From positions 1 to 64,000 of the forward strand of contig JAIOHM010000022.1 in the NCBI GenBank assembly GCA_019912965.1: a DNA stretch of 64,000 nucleotides, given 5' to 3'. The translations under genes were made by a program, and so were the position numbers. This document shows, piece by piece, positions 38,023-48,134 of the stretch (its first letter is position 1; every line of letters begins with the position of its first letter). Source of the DNA: Anaerolineae bacterium. GTDB lineage: Bacteria > Chloroflexota > Anaerolineae > Aggregatilineales > Phototrophicaceae. The notes beneath the pieces were generated by a model. It saw nothing but the letters and a program-made list of their open reading frames with translations, was not told the origin of the DNA and did no database searches.

Positions 38023-39276
38023 ATGTCAAACCGTCGTAATGCTGTTTATGTGCTGCTTATCCTGAGCCTGCTGACCGGACTTTTTACAGGGCGTGCATTT
38101 TTCTTCAGTCTGGCATACCTGTTTTCCGGTTTACTTATGCTTTCCTTTATCTGGGCGTGGCTGTCAGTACGCTGGATTAGTATGGGTCGTAAAACCCGCG
38201 CACGGCGAGCGCAGGTTGGTCGTAGTCTGGATGAGGCCTTCATAATCCGCAATCGCAGCATCATCCCCAAATTATGGCTGGAAGTCCGCGATCATTCGAC
38301 ATTACCCAGCCACCGGGCCAGCCACATCGTCCCGGCTTTACGCAGCTATGGCAGTTATCGCTGGCAAGTCGAAACACCCTGTTTGGTGCGTGGGGAATTT
38401 CAACTAGGGCCTGTTACCATCATCAGTGGCGATCCCTTTGGCTTTTTCACCTCACCACGACGATTGGATGCGATATCAAAAGTGATCGTATACCCCCCCA
38501 CCGTTCCCATAAATCAGGTTCATTTACCGATAGGTCAAATCTCCGGTGGCGAAGCCCAGCGTCGTCGTGCCCACTTCGTTACAACCAATGCCGCAGGTGT
38601 ACGGGATTATGTTTCAGGGGATAGCTTCAACCGAATTCATTGGGCAACAACTGCTCGCAAGGATCGGTTAATCGTCAAGGAATTTGAAATTGATCCTTTA
38701 GTCGATACATGGTTGTTTACGGATTTTTCGGCTGGTTCCCTCGTTGAAGAACCCGGTCTACAGCGCGTGGAAGGCGTTGGGCCGGTTATTCCTACCAGCC
38801 AGACCATCCCACCCTCAACTGAAGAATATGCTGTTGTAATCGCAGCATCATTGGCAAAATACTTTATCGACTCGGAACGCGCTCTAGGATTCGCCGCCTA
38901 TACACCACACCGCGAAATCCTTCAGCCAGAACATGGCAAACGTCACCTCACACAAATTTATCAAACGCTTGCCGTTGCCCGCAGTTTCTCAAAATATACA
39001 TTGGGTCAAATGCTCACACTCGAAACGCCATACTTCACACGGGGAACAACCCTGATTATTGTGACGGCTTCGCTTGATATGGCTTGGATTACCGAAGCAC
39101 AAATTCTCTCTCGGCGTGGCATCCGTCCCATGTGCATTCTGATCGATCCTTACTCATTCGGCGGCAGCAATCAAGCAGAAGAAACCATCGGCCTGCTCCG
39201 TTTAGCAAAAATTCCAACCATTACAGTTCGCAAGAATGACGATCTGAGTGCTGTGCTTGCACAGCGCCCAATGTAA
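38023..39276 (+). CDS. DUF58-domain protein
   Basis: 417 aa. Two N-terminal membrane helices (about 5-50) precede a beta domain and the DUF58 core, RDYVSGDSFNRIHWATTARKDRLIVKEFE. The C-terminal half has a VWA-like fold (TWLFTDFSAGS, TLIIVTASLD). It is a membrane-anchored partner of the MoxR ATPase. The following oxidase gene starts 11 bases later. Confidence 0.9.
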   Translation: MSNRRNAVYVLLILSLLTGLFTGRAFFFSLAYLFSGLLMLSFIWAWLSVRWISMGRKTRARRAQVGRSLDEAFIIRNRSIIPKLWLEVRDHSTLPSHRASHIVPALRSYGSYRWQVETPCLVRGEFQLGPVTIISGDPFGFFTSPRRLDAISKVIVYPPTVPINQVHLPIGQISGGEAQRRRAHFVTTNAAGVRDYVSGDSFNRIHWATTARKDRLIVKEFEIDPLVDTWLFTDFSAGSLVEEPGLQRVEGVGPVIPTSQTIPPSTEEYAVVIAASLAKYFIDSERALGFAAYTPHREILQPEHGKRHLTQIYQTLAVARSFSKYTLGQMLTLETPYFTRGTTLIIVTASLDMAWITEAQILSRRGIRPMCILIDPYSFGGSNQAEETIGLLRLAKIPTITVRKNDDLSAVLAQRPM

Positions 39277-39286
39277 ATGGGATAAA

Positions 39287-40420
39287 ATGATGCAAACCAC
39301 TTATGATGCAATCGTTCTCGGCGCGGGTGCGCTTGGTAGTGCCGCTGCTTACCATTTGGCTAAAGCTGGGCAGCGCGTCTTGCTCTTGGAGCAATTTGAG
39401 ATCGATCATCAGAAAGGCAGTTCCTACGGCTTTTCACGGATTATTCGCTACGCCTACGATCATCCCATTTATGTAGGTCTGATGAAAGCCACCTACCCTG
39501 CTTGGGCACTACTTGAAGAAGAAGCAGGCGAAAAGCTGTACACCCGCACAGGAGGTCTGGACTTTGGGGCTCCCGATCAAGTTAGCCTGCAAAATGTTAT
39601 CAACTGCCTCACTCAAACCAGAATTCCCTACGAAGTCCTGAATGCTGAAGAAACGCACAAACGGTTTCCACAATTTCATCTGGATGAAAATTTCATCACT
39701 CTTTATCAGTCCGATACGGGCATCTTGTCGGCATCCAAATGTGTTTGGGCGCATGTCCGCTTGGCAGAACAATATGGCGCGACCATCCTTCCCAATACAC
39801 CCATCACTGAGGTCATCCCGCATACAAATGGTGTCACAATAAAAACCGTGAACAATAGCTATCGGGCAGCATGTTTAATCGTTACGGCAGGCTCATGGAT
39901 GAAGTCGATATTGGCAGGCTTGGGGCTGGATGTACCGTTAGAGCCAGAACGCTGTCAGGAAATTTACTTCAATACCGATAATCCTCAAAACTATCTATCC
40001 GACCGCTTTCCGGCTTTTATCGCCCACATGAAAGATACTTATGGTCAGATGCCCTATGGTATAGCCAGCCACCAAGACTCTGGTCTAAAAATCGCTTTTC
40101 ATGGTGGCAAACGTGTCAATCATCCGGTTGATTACACCCCTGATCCTGCTGAAGTCAAGCGCGCTCAACAATTCGCCGGCCACTATTTACCAGATGTAAC
40201 CACCCTGCGTTCTACCCGAATCTGCCTGTACACCATGACACCAGACGAACATTTCCTGCTCGACAAACACCCAGCCTATTCCCACATTGTCTTTGCGGGT
40301 GGCTGCTCTGGTCACGCCTTCAAATTCAGCAACCTGATCGGCAGAATCCTGACCGATCTCGCCCTGAATGGAACAACCAACCACGATATAAGTCTATTTA
40401 GACTATCGCGCTTTCTGTAA
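39287..40420 (+). CDS. Sarcosine oxidase/N-methyl-tryptophan oxidase-like flavoprotein
   Basis: 377 aa from ATG at 39287. The FAD-binding motif is VLGAGALGSAAAYHLA, followed by the family segment HQKGSSYGFSRIIRYAY. The C-terminal motif ICLYTMTPDEHFLLD contains the Cys that carries covalent FAD in monomeric sarcosine oxidase and MTOX. It oxidises an N-methyl or related secondary amine with O2, giving H2O2; the substrate is unknown. Its end overlaps the convergent GNAT gene by 23 bp. Confidence 0.88.
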   Translation: MMQTTYDAIVLGAGALGSAAAYHLAKAGQRVLLLEQFEIDHQKGSSYGFSRIIRYAYDHPIYVGLMKATYPAWALLEEEAGEKLYTRTGGLDFGAPDQVSLQNVINCLTQTRIPYEVLNAEETHKRFPQFHLDENFITLYQSDTGILSASKCVWAHVRLAEQYGATILPNTPITEVIPHTNGVTIKTVNNSYRAACLIVTAGSWMKSILAGLGLDVPLEPERCQEIYFNTDNPQNYLSDRFPAFIAHMKDTYGQMPYGIASHQDSGLKIAFHGGKRVNHPVDYTPDPAEVKRAQQFAGHYLPDVTTLRSTRICLYTMTPDEHFLLDKHPAYSHIVFAGGCSGHAFKFSNLIGRILTDLALNGTTNHDISLFRLSRFL

Positions 40421-41102
40421 AATCAAGCATCCACCATTGATAATGCCCCACTAACTCAAGGTGATATACTTGTGCGACATCGACCGCTCCTCTTTCACCT
40501 AATGGAATCACAGCCCCAATAATCTGCCCGGATTGCGCTTGAGCCATCCCTAGCGCCATCGCAAATATTGGGTTTGTCCACGCATTCTCCACCCATAATC
40601 CGCGATAATTCAGCGTCGTGACCGGAATGATATTTCTCGCCAATTCGGTGTTGCTTAACGATCCCAATTCGCCCGAAAAATCACCACCCACATAAAGACC
40701 ACAAACCACCTCATCACAAACATAACCACACCGCATAAACGTCCGCTGGCTGGCAACATTATCCACCGCCACCAAACCCCGCGCCTGCCCTGCCCCGGTA
40801 TCGCGTCCTGCACCAGTATTCGCCCGCATCAAATCGCTTGCAATACCTCGCCCCTGAAATGCGGGATGTACTGCAATCAAATCAAGATTCCATTGCGGAA
40901 CACCCTTGAGCGACAATGTATTGAAACCATCCACGAAACCAACAACACCGTCATCAACAATGGCAACCTGTGTTAGGTGTGCAGCATCCCAAATAACCTG
41001 TCGCATCAATGCAGCATCAGCCGCCTCGTCCGGCCAAACAGCTTGCTTGACCTGGATAATATCTTCAATATCCTGTTCATTTGCCCGACGGATCAATACC
41101 AT
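40398..41102 (-). CDS. GNAT-family N-acetyltransferase
   Basis: 234 aa. An N-terminal GNAT domain (about 1-145) has VLIRRANEQDIEDIIQVKQAVWPDE and the acetyl-CoA loop AVHPAFQGRGIASDLMRANTGAG (motif Q-x-x-G-x-G). The remaining 90 residues form a second alpha/beta part that may be a degenerate GNAT copy. The acceptor is not predictable. It is convergent with the oxidase gene and divergent from the spermidine-synthase-like gene. Confidence 0.85.
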   Translation of the reverse strand: MVLIRRANEQDIEDIIQVKQAVWPDEAADAALMRQVIWDAAHLTQVAIVDDGVVGFVDGFNTLSLKGVPQWNLDLIAVHPAFQGRGIASDLMRANTGAGRDTGAGQARGLVAVDNVASQRTFMRCGYVCDEVVCGLYVGGDFSGELGSLSNTELARNIIPVTTLNYRGLWVENAWTNPIFAMALGMAQAQSGQIIGAVIPLGERGAVDVAQVYHLELVGHYQWWMLDFTESAIV

Positions 41103-41180
41103 ATTCGAGTGCCCTCTTTATCCGCGTGAACATCTAGGCTATTATACGGACTCCGCTTAACGTGTGGAGTAAAATTCGGA

Positions 41181-42809
41181 TTGAACATCGATACCAGACA
41201 AGGCGCTACCCCAAAATCCGTCAATAATTTTTATCTTTACCTCGCTGTTTTCACCAGTGGTATGGTAACTCTGGCTGTTGAGCTATCTGCATCTCGACTA
41301 CTCGGTAACATCTATGGCACGAGTAACATTGTTTGGGCTAATGTTATCGGTCTGATCCTGCTTTATCTATCGGTGGGCTATTTTGTCGGCGGACGCTGGG
41401 CAGATCGTTCCCCTTATTTCAGGACTTTTTATCGTATTCTTTTATGGGGAGCATTTCTCAGTGCCCTTGTGCCACTCATCGCACGCCCTGTCCTCGTCAC
41501 AGCCGCTACTGCTGTTGCCGGAGCTGATGCTGGAGTAGCATTAGGCTCTTTTGTTTCAGTGCTGCTCTTGTTTTCTGTTCCAATCACGTTGCTTGGTTGT
41601 GCTTCTCCATTTGCCATCCGCTTGGCAGTCGGCAATACAGGAAACGTAAAAGATGCAGGCAAAACCGCTGGACGAATTTATGCCATTAGCACAATCGGCA
41701 GTTTAATAGGCACATTCGCGCCAACACTTTTCCTGATTCCCGAACTAGGTACTATTCGCACATTTCTGCTCTTTGCAGGCATACTGTATCTAATTGCATT
41801 TATTGGCTTGTGGCGCGAACAGGGTGTATCTGCTTTACGTTGGCTCTGGATGCCTCTTGTAATCGGTATCATCGCGCTTCTGGTGCTAAATGGCCCCCTG
41901 CGCCAGCCAGTTGCAGGCGCGACCTTGCTATTTGAAGACGAAAGCGCTTACAACTACATTCAGGTGCAGGAAGACTCACAGGGTAATCGTTACCTGTACT
42001 TAAACGAAGGTCAGGGCATCCACAGCCAGTGGAGTCCCAATACCTACAGTGATAACCATCGCACATGGAGCTTCTTTTTAGCGGCTCCCTACTTCAATAA
42101 TCCTCCCGTAATCCCTTCAGATGTAGAATCAATGGCGATCATTGGCCTTGCTGGGGGCACAATCGCGCGGCAATACACCGCTGTCTATCCCGATATTCCA
42201 ATCGATGGTATCGAAATTGACCCCGGCATAGTCGAAGCGGGCGCACGTTTCTTCGATATGAACGCCGAAAAAATGCCCAACCTCAAGGTTTATGTGCAGG
42301 ATGGGCGCTATATGCTCAACCAACTGGATAATCAATACAGCGTGATTGCGGTTGATGCCTACCGCCCGCCTTACATCCCTTGGCACTTAACAACCGTCGA
42401 ATTCTTTCAAGAAGTCAAAGCTCGTTTGACCGATAATGGGGTGGTTGCCATCAATGTTGGACGCACCCCGACTGACCGCCGATTGGTAGACGCGCTCACC
42501 GCCACCCTGCTCCAAGTATTCCCCACTGTTCATGCAATGGATGTACCGCAGTCATTTAACACCATTTTGGTCGCCACTCAGCACCCAACCAACAGCACCA
42601 ATCTCGCGGAGAATTTGAACCGCCTCCCATCTGATGCGAACGCGTTGCTTAGTGATGCACTCCTTTGGGGTGCAGCTCAGATTGTCCCAACCAATATCTC
42701 TGATTTGATTTTCACCGATGATCGCGCACCTGTTGAAACCCTCGTGGACTCGCTGGTAGTGAACTTTTTACTATCAGGTAGCACCGATCAATTGGCGGGT
42801 CAACCGTAG
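41181..42809 (+). CDS. Membrane-fused spermidine-synthase-like protein
   Basis: 542 aa from a TTG start. Residues 15-235 form about seven membrane helices (FTSGMVTLAVELSASRLLGNIYG is the typical opening). The C-terminal domain (about 245-510) is a spermidine-synthase-type Rossmann fold with IIGLAGGTIARQY, EIDPGIVEAGARFF, VYVQDGR and AVDAYRPPYIPWHLTT. The GGGDG motif of true synthases is altered and the catalytic DxxDP region reads DAYRPP, so polyamine synthesis is unlikely; a SAM-binding transferase or transporter-like role is possible. It is followed with a 1-base overlap by a DUF1461 gene. Confidence 0.85.
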   Translation: MNIDTRQGATPKSVNNFYLYLAVFTSGMVTLAVELSASRLLGNIYGTSNIVWANVIGLILLYLSVGYFVGGRWADRSPYFRTFYRILLWGAFLSALVPLIARPVLVTAATAVAGADAGVALGSFVSVLLLFSVPITLLGCASPFAIRLAVGNTGNVKDAGKTAGRIYAISTIGSLIGTFAPTLFLIPELGTIRTFLLFAGILYLIAFIGLWREQGVSALRWLWMPLVIGIIALLVLNGPLRQPVAGATLLFEDESAYNYIQVQEDSQGNRYLYLNEGQGIHSQWSPNTYSDNHRTWSFFLAAPYFNNPPVIPSDVESMAIIGLAGGTIARQYTAVYPDIPIDGIEIDPGIVEAGARFFDMNAEKMPNLKVYVQDGRYMLNQLDNQYSVIAVDAYRPPYIPWHLTTVEFFQEVKARLTDNGVVAINVGRTPTDRRLVDALTATLLQVFPTVHAMDVPQSFNTILVATQHPTNSTNLAENLNRLPSDANALLSDALLWGAAQIVPTNISDLIFTDDRAPVETLVDSLVVNFLLSGSTDQLAGQP

Positions 42810-43525
42810 TGGACACCAATTTTATGACTGAAGCTGTTATCCAATCATCGCCGAAATTTCGATTACTGCCCTTCATTTCAGCACGCTGCATCACACTCAT
42901 CACTCCCCTGCTGTTGGTGATGATAAGCATTCGTATAATAATGACCCCCTTGTTCCTGCAAATCGAATACAACCGCCCCGATTTTCCGGTCGATTTCTAT
43001 GGCTTTACCACCCAGCAGCGCTTGCAATATGCCCCATTTGCCATTGAATATCTGATGAATGGTGAGGGTATTGATTTCTTAAGCAATCTGGACTTCCCCG
43101 ATGGCTCGGCAATGTACAACGTCCGCGAACTACGCCATATGCAGGACGTTAAAATCGTTACCCAATATGCCTATAGTGCAGCAGTTGCTATTGGATTTAT
43201 TGGACTGTTTGCGGCTTATTTCCTGTGGCGCGGCAGCAAACAACAGTTGCGTAACGCCCTGTTTCAAGGCAGCATTTTCACCCTCAGTATCGTTGCAGCC
43301 ATTGTTTTAATCGCCATCCTCAACTGGGATACCTTCTTCACAGGATTTCACCAATTATTTTTCACCAGTGGCACATGGCGTTTTGAATACTCAGACACCT
43401 TAATCCGCCTTTTCCCAGAGCAATTCTGGTTCGATGCAGCCCTGGTGATTGGTGGCCTTACTGTACTTGGAGCGCTCCTTATCCTAACCATCACATGGCG
43501 CTGGAAAATAAAGCATGACGTTTGA
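42809..43525 (+). CDS. DUF1461 / TIGR01906-type integral membrane protein
   Basis: 238 aa, four or five hydrophobic helices. The family marks are NRPDFPVDFYGFTTQQRLQYAP in the first outer loop and MYNVRELRHMQDVK before the second helix. Function is not known for the family. The GTG start overlaps the preceding stop, so both are translated together. Confidence 0.8.
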   Translation: MDTNFMTEAVIQSSPKFRLLPFISARCITLITPLLLVMISIRIIMTPLFLQIEYNRPDFPVDFYGFTTQQRLQYAPFAIEYLMNGEGIDFLSNLDFPDGSAMYNVRELRHMQDVKIVTQYAYSAAVAIGFIGLFAAYFLWRGSKQQLRNALFQGSIFTLSIVAAIVLIAILNWDTFFTGFHQLFFTSGTWRFEYSDTLIRLFPEQFWFDAALVIGGLTVLGALLILTITWRWKIKHDV

Positions 43526-43536
43526 CCATCTGGCAC

Positions 43537-43582
43537 ATGAAGATTCGCTTTGACACTGTGAATAGCAAATGTTAATCTTCAT
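43537..43582 (+). promoter_or_regulatory. Promoter region of yvcK enclosed by an inverted repeat
   Basis: A perfect -35 TTGACA (43550-43555) with a weak -10 TAATCT at 17 bp. The promoter lies within the 9-bp inverted repeat ATGAAGATT (43537-43545) / AATCTTCAT (43574-43582), whose right arm covers the -10. That layout would suit an operator, but may be a leader hairpin. Confidence 0.45.
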
Positions 43583-43612
43583 AATTGTGTATATTTTGCT
43601 GGCATGAGATAA

Positions 43613-44917
43613 ATGCCTAAACTTCAAGCCCTGACCAAATGGCTTACCCCCGGAATCGGAGTCAAGCGCTGGCTTATCATATTGATTGTCGGCATTGCTT
43701 TAATTGCTGTGGGTTTCTCCATCGTGATGCTTTTGTTTGTTAATATTCACTTATTGAAAAATCTCCCGCAGTTTAGTGAATGGGCAATGGGTATAGCAGC
43801 AATATTATTGGGATTTGATCTGGTCGGCATAGCCTTTCTAAAGCTCTCACGCAATCTGCTTGCGCCATATCGTAAACACCAGCAAGGCCGGGTTATCGAT
43901 ATTGTTTATGACCATAGCAAACGAAAAAAAGGCCTCAAGTTGGTTGCCATTGGTGGCGGAACAGGCTTGCCTTCTGTTCTGCGGGGTCTAAAGGCTTTCA
44001 CCAGCAACATTACCGCAGTGGTTACGGTTGCTGATGATGGCGGTAGTTCCGGGCGCTTACGCCGCGAACTAGGTGTATTGCCTCCCGGTGATTTGCGGAA
44101 TAACATTGCTGCCCTTGCCGATGACGAAAGCCTGATGACGCGCCTCTTCCAATACCGCTTTGACTCTGGCGATCTGGGAGGGCACGCTTTCGGAAATTTG
44201 TTTATTACTGCGCTGGCAGGTGTAACCGGAAGTATTGAAACTGCATTGATCGAGACTGAACGGGTGTTAAACATTCAAGGTCGTGTACTTCCTGCCACAC
44301 TGGATGATGTGAATCTATCCGCGTCAGTGCGATTAGATGGGGCAGCCCGTGCCGTCCATATTCAGGGTGAATCGGATATTAGCAAAGCAGGCGGGCAAAT
44401 CGAGCAAATTAGTCTGATCCCGGCCAATGTTCAGGCTTACAGCGAAAGTGTTCAGGCAATTTTGGAGGCGGATTTAGTTGTAATCGGGCCAGGAAGTTTG
44501 TTCACCAGCATCCTTCCCAATCTGTTGGTAAAAGGTATTGCGGAAGCGCTCCGTGCCACCAGTGCCTACATCATCTATGTTTGCAATGTAGCAACTCAAC
44601 CGGGCGAGACCGAGGGCTTCACGGTTGCCGAACACGTTTTAGCGCTCGAACGGCACATCGGTCGCGGCTTATTCCATCTTGTTTTGGCGAATGACACCTA
44701 CCCTACTCTGAACGCGGGCTTCAATACGAACTACGTCATAACAGCATCTCAACATCACGAAATCTTGCAGCGTTATGAAGTGCGTTATACCGATTTAACC
44801 GACCCGGATCGCCCGTGGCGACACGATCCACAAAAGTTAGCAGCAGCCATTTTAAAAGTGAGTGAGGAAGAACGAGTCGGGGCAAGCAGCCCCAAACTGG
44901 CGTTCACAGAAACTTAA
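43613..44917 (+). CDS. yvcK: YvcK/CofD-like gluconeogenesis factor
   Basis: 434 aa. Two N-terminal membrane helices (about 18-45 and 60-82) precede the CofD-like Rossmann domain: VAIGGGTGLPSVLRGLK, VADDGGSSGRLRRELG and PPGDLRNNIAALA near residues 118-170, and VVIGPGSLFTSILPNLLV. In Bacillus, YvcK binds UDP-GlcNAc and controls carbon flow and morphology. Here it sits directly upstream of gap, pgk and tpiA, which supports a central-carbon role. Confidence 0.92.
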   Translation: MPKLQALTKWLTPGIGVKRWLIILIVGIALIAVGFSIVMLLFVNIHLLKNLPQFSEWAMGIAAILLGFDLVGIAFLKLSRNLLAPYRKHQQGRVIDIVYDHSKRKKGLKLVAIGGGTGLPSVLRGLKAFTSNITAVVTVADDGGSSGRLRRELGVLPPGDLRNNIAALADDESLMTRLFQYRFDSGDLGGHAFGNLFITALAGVTGSIETALIETERVLNIQGRVLPATLDDVNLSASVRLDGAARAVHIQGESDISKAGGQIEQISLIPANVQAYSESVQAILEADLVVIGPGSLFTSILPNLLVKGIAEALRATSAYIIYVCNVATQPGETEGFTVAEHVLALERHIGRGLFHLVLANDTYPTLNAGFNTNYVITASQHHEILQRYEVRYTDLTDPDRPWRHDPQKLAAAILKVSEEERVGASSPKLAFTET

Positions 44918-44997
44918 AGAAAATATTATCGTTCTTTTGGTGCCAGCCTGTTAAATTAGCTGGATGTTTCCCATAACGATTCACAAGGAGTATTAAA

Positions 44998-46008
44998 ATG
45001 GCTATTCGCGTAGGAATCAACGGTTTCGGGCGTATCGGACGCCAGGTACTGCGCGCAATCCGCGAGTATTACCCGAACGAGATTGATGTGGTTGCCTTTA
45101 ACGATCTGGGTGACCTGCACACAATGGCGCATCTGTTCCGCTACGACTCGAACTACGGGCGTTATCCCGGCAACGTCGAAGTCAAAGACGGAGCGTTGGT
45201 CGTAGACGGTGACGAAATCAAAGCACTGGCGGAAAAAGACCCCACCGCCCTTCCGTGGGGCAGCCTCGGTGTTAACATCGTGATCGAAAGCACTGGCCGT
45301 TTCACCGACAAGGAATCCGCCAGCAAGCACATCGCGGGCGGAGCAAAGAAAGTAATCATCTCTGCCCCCGCCAAGAACGAAGACATCACCATTTGCTTGG
45401 GTGTCAATGAAGACAAATATGACCCAGCCAAGCACCATGTCGTTTCGAACGCTTCCTGCACCACCAACTGCCTTGCGCCGGCTGCCAAAGTCGTCAACGA
45501 TAAATACGGCATCGTGCGCGGCTTTATGACCACCATTCACAGTTACACCAATGATCAGCAGATTCTCGATCTGCCGCACAAAGACCTTCGCCGTGCTCGC
45601 GCCGCAGCCCTCAACATCATCCCCACCACCACCGGCGCAGCTAAAGCCGTTTCGCTGGTCATCCCCGAACTGAAGGGCAAATTCGATGGCTTTTCAGTGC
45701 GCGTTCCCACCCCTACAGTTTCGCTCGTAGACTTTGTAGCTGAAGTGAAAACTGCCGTGGCCAAAGATGATCTTATCGCAGCCTTTGAAGAAGCCGCCGC
45801 TGGCCCAATGAAGGGTGTTCTCGGCGTCTCGCACGAGCCGCTGGTTTCAATGGATTTCAAGGGCGACAGCCGTTCAAGCATCATTGATGTGGAATCCTGC
45901 CAGGTGCTAGGTGGCACAATGGTCAAGGTCGTAACTTGGTACGATAATGAATGGGGTTATTCGTGCCGTGTCGCCGATCTCACCAAACTGATGGGCAGCA
46001 AGCTCTAA
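44998..46008 (+). CDS. gap: Glyceraldehyde-3-phosphate dehydrogenase
   Basis: 336 aa. The NAD motif is [10 protein letters not shown], with Asp after FN (FNDL) typical of NAD specificity. The catalytic Cys is in SNASCTTNC, the His in [10 protein letters not shown] and the NAD-type LP pair in [19 protein letters not shown] ribosome site. It catalyses the oxidative phosphorylation of glyceraldehyde 3-phosphate. It heads the gap-pgk-tpiA run, and a stable hairpin follows its stop. Confidence 0.97.
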   Translation: MAIRVGINGFGRIGRQVLRAIREYYPNEIDVVAFNDLGDLHTMAHLFRYDSNYGRYPGNVEVKDGALVVDGDEIKALAEKDPTALPWGSLGVNIVIESTGRFTDKESASKHIAGGAKKVIISAPAKNEDITICLGVNEDKYDPAKHHVVSNASCTTNCLAPAAKVVNDKYGIVRGFMTTIHSYTNDQQILDLPHKDLRRARAAALNIIPTTTGAAKAVSLVIPELKGKFDGFSVRVPTPTVSLVDFVAEVKTAVAKDDLIAAFEEAAAGPMKGVLGVSHEPLVSMDFKGDSRSSIIDVESCQVLGGTMVKVVTWYDNEWGYSCRVADLTKLMGSKL

Positions 46009-46034
46009 ACCGAACCCAGCCTGATGATTGCTCT

Positions 46035-46065
46035 GAGGCGAGGTGCGAAATCTGCGCCTCGCCTC
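46035..46065 (+). other. Intercistronic hairpin between gap and pgk
   Basis: GAGGCGAGG / CCTCGCCTC, 9-bp perfect stem with a 13-base loop, followed by TTTCATG. The short T run makes it a leaky terminator or processing/stability element that would give gap more mRNA than pgk. Confidence 0.6.
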
Positions 46066-46087
46066 TTTCATGTATGGAGAATGCATA

Positions 46088-47278
46088 ATGAATAAAATGA
46101 CCGTCCGTAACATTGATCTGAAGGGAAAACGGGTACTGGTTCGCGTCGATTTCAACGTCCCGCTGGATGGCGAAACCATTACTGACGACACCCGCATTCG
46201 TGCTGCCGTACCCACCCTCAAATACATCTTGGATCAGAATCCCAAAGCCGTTATTCTGATGTCCCATCTGGGGCGTCCCAAAGGCGGCCCGGAACCCAAG
46301 TATTCGCTGAAACCCGTCGCTCCGGCACTCGCTAAACTGTTAGGCAAAGAAGTCCATTTTGCCGAAGATTGTGTCGGTGCAGTCGCCGATGAAGCCCTCG
46401 CCAAACTGCCAGAGGGTGGTGTACTGCTCTTGGAAAACACCCGCTTCTACAAAGGCGAAGAAAAGAATGATCTCGACCTCGCCCAGCAGTTAGCCAAACA
46501 TGGCGATGTCTATGTCAACGATGCCTTTGGCTCTGCCCATCGCGCCCATTCCTCGACCGAAGGGGTTGCCCGCTATTTGCCTGCGGTTTCCGGCCTCTTG
46601 ATGGAAAAAGAAATCGACTATCTCGCAACCACGCTGGAAAATCCCAAGCGCCCCTTTGTAGCCATTCTCGGCGGCGCAAAAGTCTCCGATAAAATCGAAG
46701 TGATCGAAGCCCTGCTTGGCAAGGTCGATAAACTGCTCATCGGTGGCGGCATGGCGAACACATTCTTTAAGGCACAGGGTCATGCGATGGGCAACTCGCT
46801 CGTCGAAGGTGAGGCGGTTGATACTGCCAAAACGCTGCTGGCAAAAGGCGAAGGCAAACTAGTATTGCCCATTGATGGGGTTATTGGCGACGCCTTTAAA
46901 GATGACGCCAATCAGAAAACTATCCCGATTACCGATGGTGTGCCGGAAGGCTGGAGCATGTACGACATCGGCCCGAAGACCATTGCCCTGTTCGGCAACA
47001 TCCTGAAAGATGCCAAAACCGTCGTTTGGAACGGCCCAATGGGTGTATTTGAACTACCTTCATTCGCCAAAGGCACAAATGCCATCGCCCAAATCCTTGC
47101 GGATACAACCGATCACGGAGCAGTAACCATCATCGGTGGTGGAGACTCCGCCGCAGCCGTAGAAGGTTCAGGCCTCGCTTCCCGCATCACCCATATCTCA
47201 ACCGGTGGTGGAGCAAGTTTGGAAATGCTGGAAGGCAAAGCCTTACCCGGTGTCGTCGCCCTCAAAGATAAACAGTAA
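46088..47278 (+). CDS. pgk: Phosphoglycerate kinase
   Basis: 396 aa from ATG at 46088 (GGAGA upstream). Family motifs are [71 protein letters not shown] and the nucleotide loop [10 protein letters not shown]. It transfers the acyl phosphate of 1,3-bisphosphoglycerate to ADP. The coding sequence is clearly richer in C-ending codons than the surrounding genes, as expected for high expression. Confidence 0.97.
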   Translation: MNKMTVRNIDLKGKRVLVRVDFNVPLDGETITDDTRIRAAVPTLKYILDQNPKAVILMSHLGRPKGGPEPKYSLKPVAPALAKLLGKEVHFAEDCVGAVADEALAKLPEGGVLLLENTRFYKGEEKNDLDLAQQLAKHGDVYVNDAFGSAHRAHSSTEGVARYLPAVSGLLMEKEIDYLATTLENPKRPFVAILGGAKVSDKIEVIEALLGKVDKLLIGGGMANTFFKAQGHAMGNSLVEGEAVDTAKTLLAKGEGKLVLPIDGVIGDAFKDDANQKTIPITDGVPEGWSMYDIGPKTIALFGNILKDAKTVVWNGPMGVFELPSFAKGTNAIAQILADTTDHGAVTIIGGGDSAAAVEGSGLASRITHISTGGGASLEMLEGKALPGVVALKDKQ

Positions 47279-47303
47279 ACAATCACACCATTCTGTGATT
47301 GTT
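47278..47303 (+). other. Intercistronic hairpin between pgk and tpiA
   Basis: Perfect 10-bp stem AACAATCACA / TGTGATTGTT with loop CCATTC, beginning at the last base of the pgk stop codon. No T tract beyond TTTG. Likely a stability or attenuation element. Confidence 0.6.
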
Positions 47304-47329
47304 TGCGTATTCACAAGCAGGAGATATTC

Positions 47330-48100
47330 ATGCGGAAACCAATCATCGCCGGAAACTGGAAGATGTTCAAAACGCTGTCGGAATCGGTAGCGTTTGTGCA
47401 GGAACTTGCCCCGAAGCTCGCCCCTTTCATCAGTGTGGAACGGGTTGTTTGCCCGACCTATATCGCGCTGGCTGCCGTCGCAGACGCGCTAAAAGGAACA
47501 GGCATTGGCGTCGGAGCGCAAAGTGTTCATTGGGAAGCGCAGGGCGCGTTTACGTCGCAGGTTGCCCCAACCATGCTGCAAGGCTTGGCTGAATACATCA
47601 TTATCGGCCATTCCGAATGTCGTGCCTACTTGAACGAAACTGATGAAACCGTCAACAAGAAAGTCAAAGCCTCTCTCGCTTACGGCCTAAAACCAATCAT
47701 TGCTGTAGGGGAAAGTCTTCAGCAGTATGAAGCGGGAGAAACCCAACAGGTCGTTGGAGGGCAGGTTCGCGCCGCCCTTTCCGGTGTCGATGCCGCCAAC
47801 ATGACCAACATCGTCATCGCCTATGAACCCATCTGGGCAATTGGTACTGGAAAAAGCGCCAGCGCCGAACTCGCCAACAGCATCATCGGTGGCACAATTC
47901 GCTCAACCCTGAACGATCTTTACGGAAATCAGGTTGCCCAGTCAGTACGCATTCAATACGGCGGCAGCGTAAAACCGGAAAACATGCAAGAATACATGTC
48001 ACAACCCGATATTGATGGAGCGCTGGTTGGCGGTGCGTCCCTCAAAGTGAATGATTTCACACTGCTGATCGAGGCCGCAGCCAAAGCGAAAGGGATCTGA
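47330..48100 (+). CDS. tpiA: Triosephosphate isomerase
   Basis: 256 aa from ATG at 47330 (AGGAG 7 bases upstream). GNWKMFKT holds the N-terminal Lys, IIGHSECR the catalytic His, AYEPIWAIGTGKSA the catalytic Glu and start of the mobile loop, and IQYGGSVKP the phosphate site. It interconverts DHAP and glyceraldehyde 3-phosphate, and completes the gap-pgk-tpiA run. Confidence 0.97.
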   Translation: MRKPIIAGNWKMFKTLSESVAFVQELAPKLAPFISVERVVCPTYIALAAVADALKGTGIGVGAQSVHWEAQGAFTSQVAPTMLQGLAEYIIIGHSECRAYLNETDETVNKKVKASLAYGLKPIIAVGESLQQYEAGETQQVVGGQVRAALSGVDAANMTNIVIAYEPIWAIGTGKSASAELANSIIGGTIRSTLNDLYGNQVAQSVRIQYGGSVKPENMQEYMSQPDIDGALVGGASLKVNDFTLLIEAAAKAKGI

Positions 48101-48134
48101 TCTGGCGGCTCTGGAACTAATAACCCCTTGGCTC

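Noticed and set aside
44956..45579. 207-aa open frame opposite gap
   Set aside because: It is antisense to a clearly coding, codon-biased GAPDH gene; such frames arise from high GC at third positions. No recognisable motif and no ribosome site.
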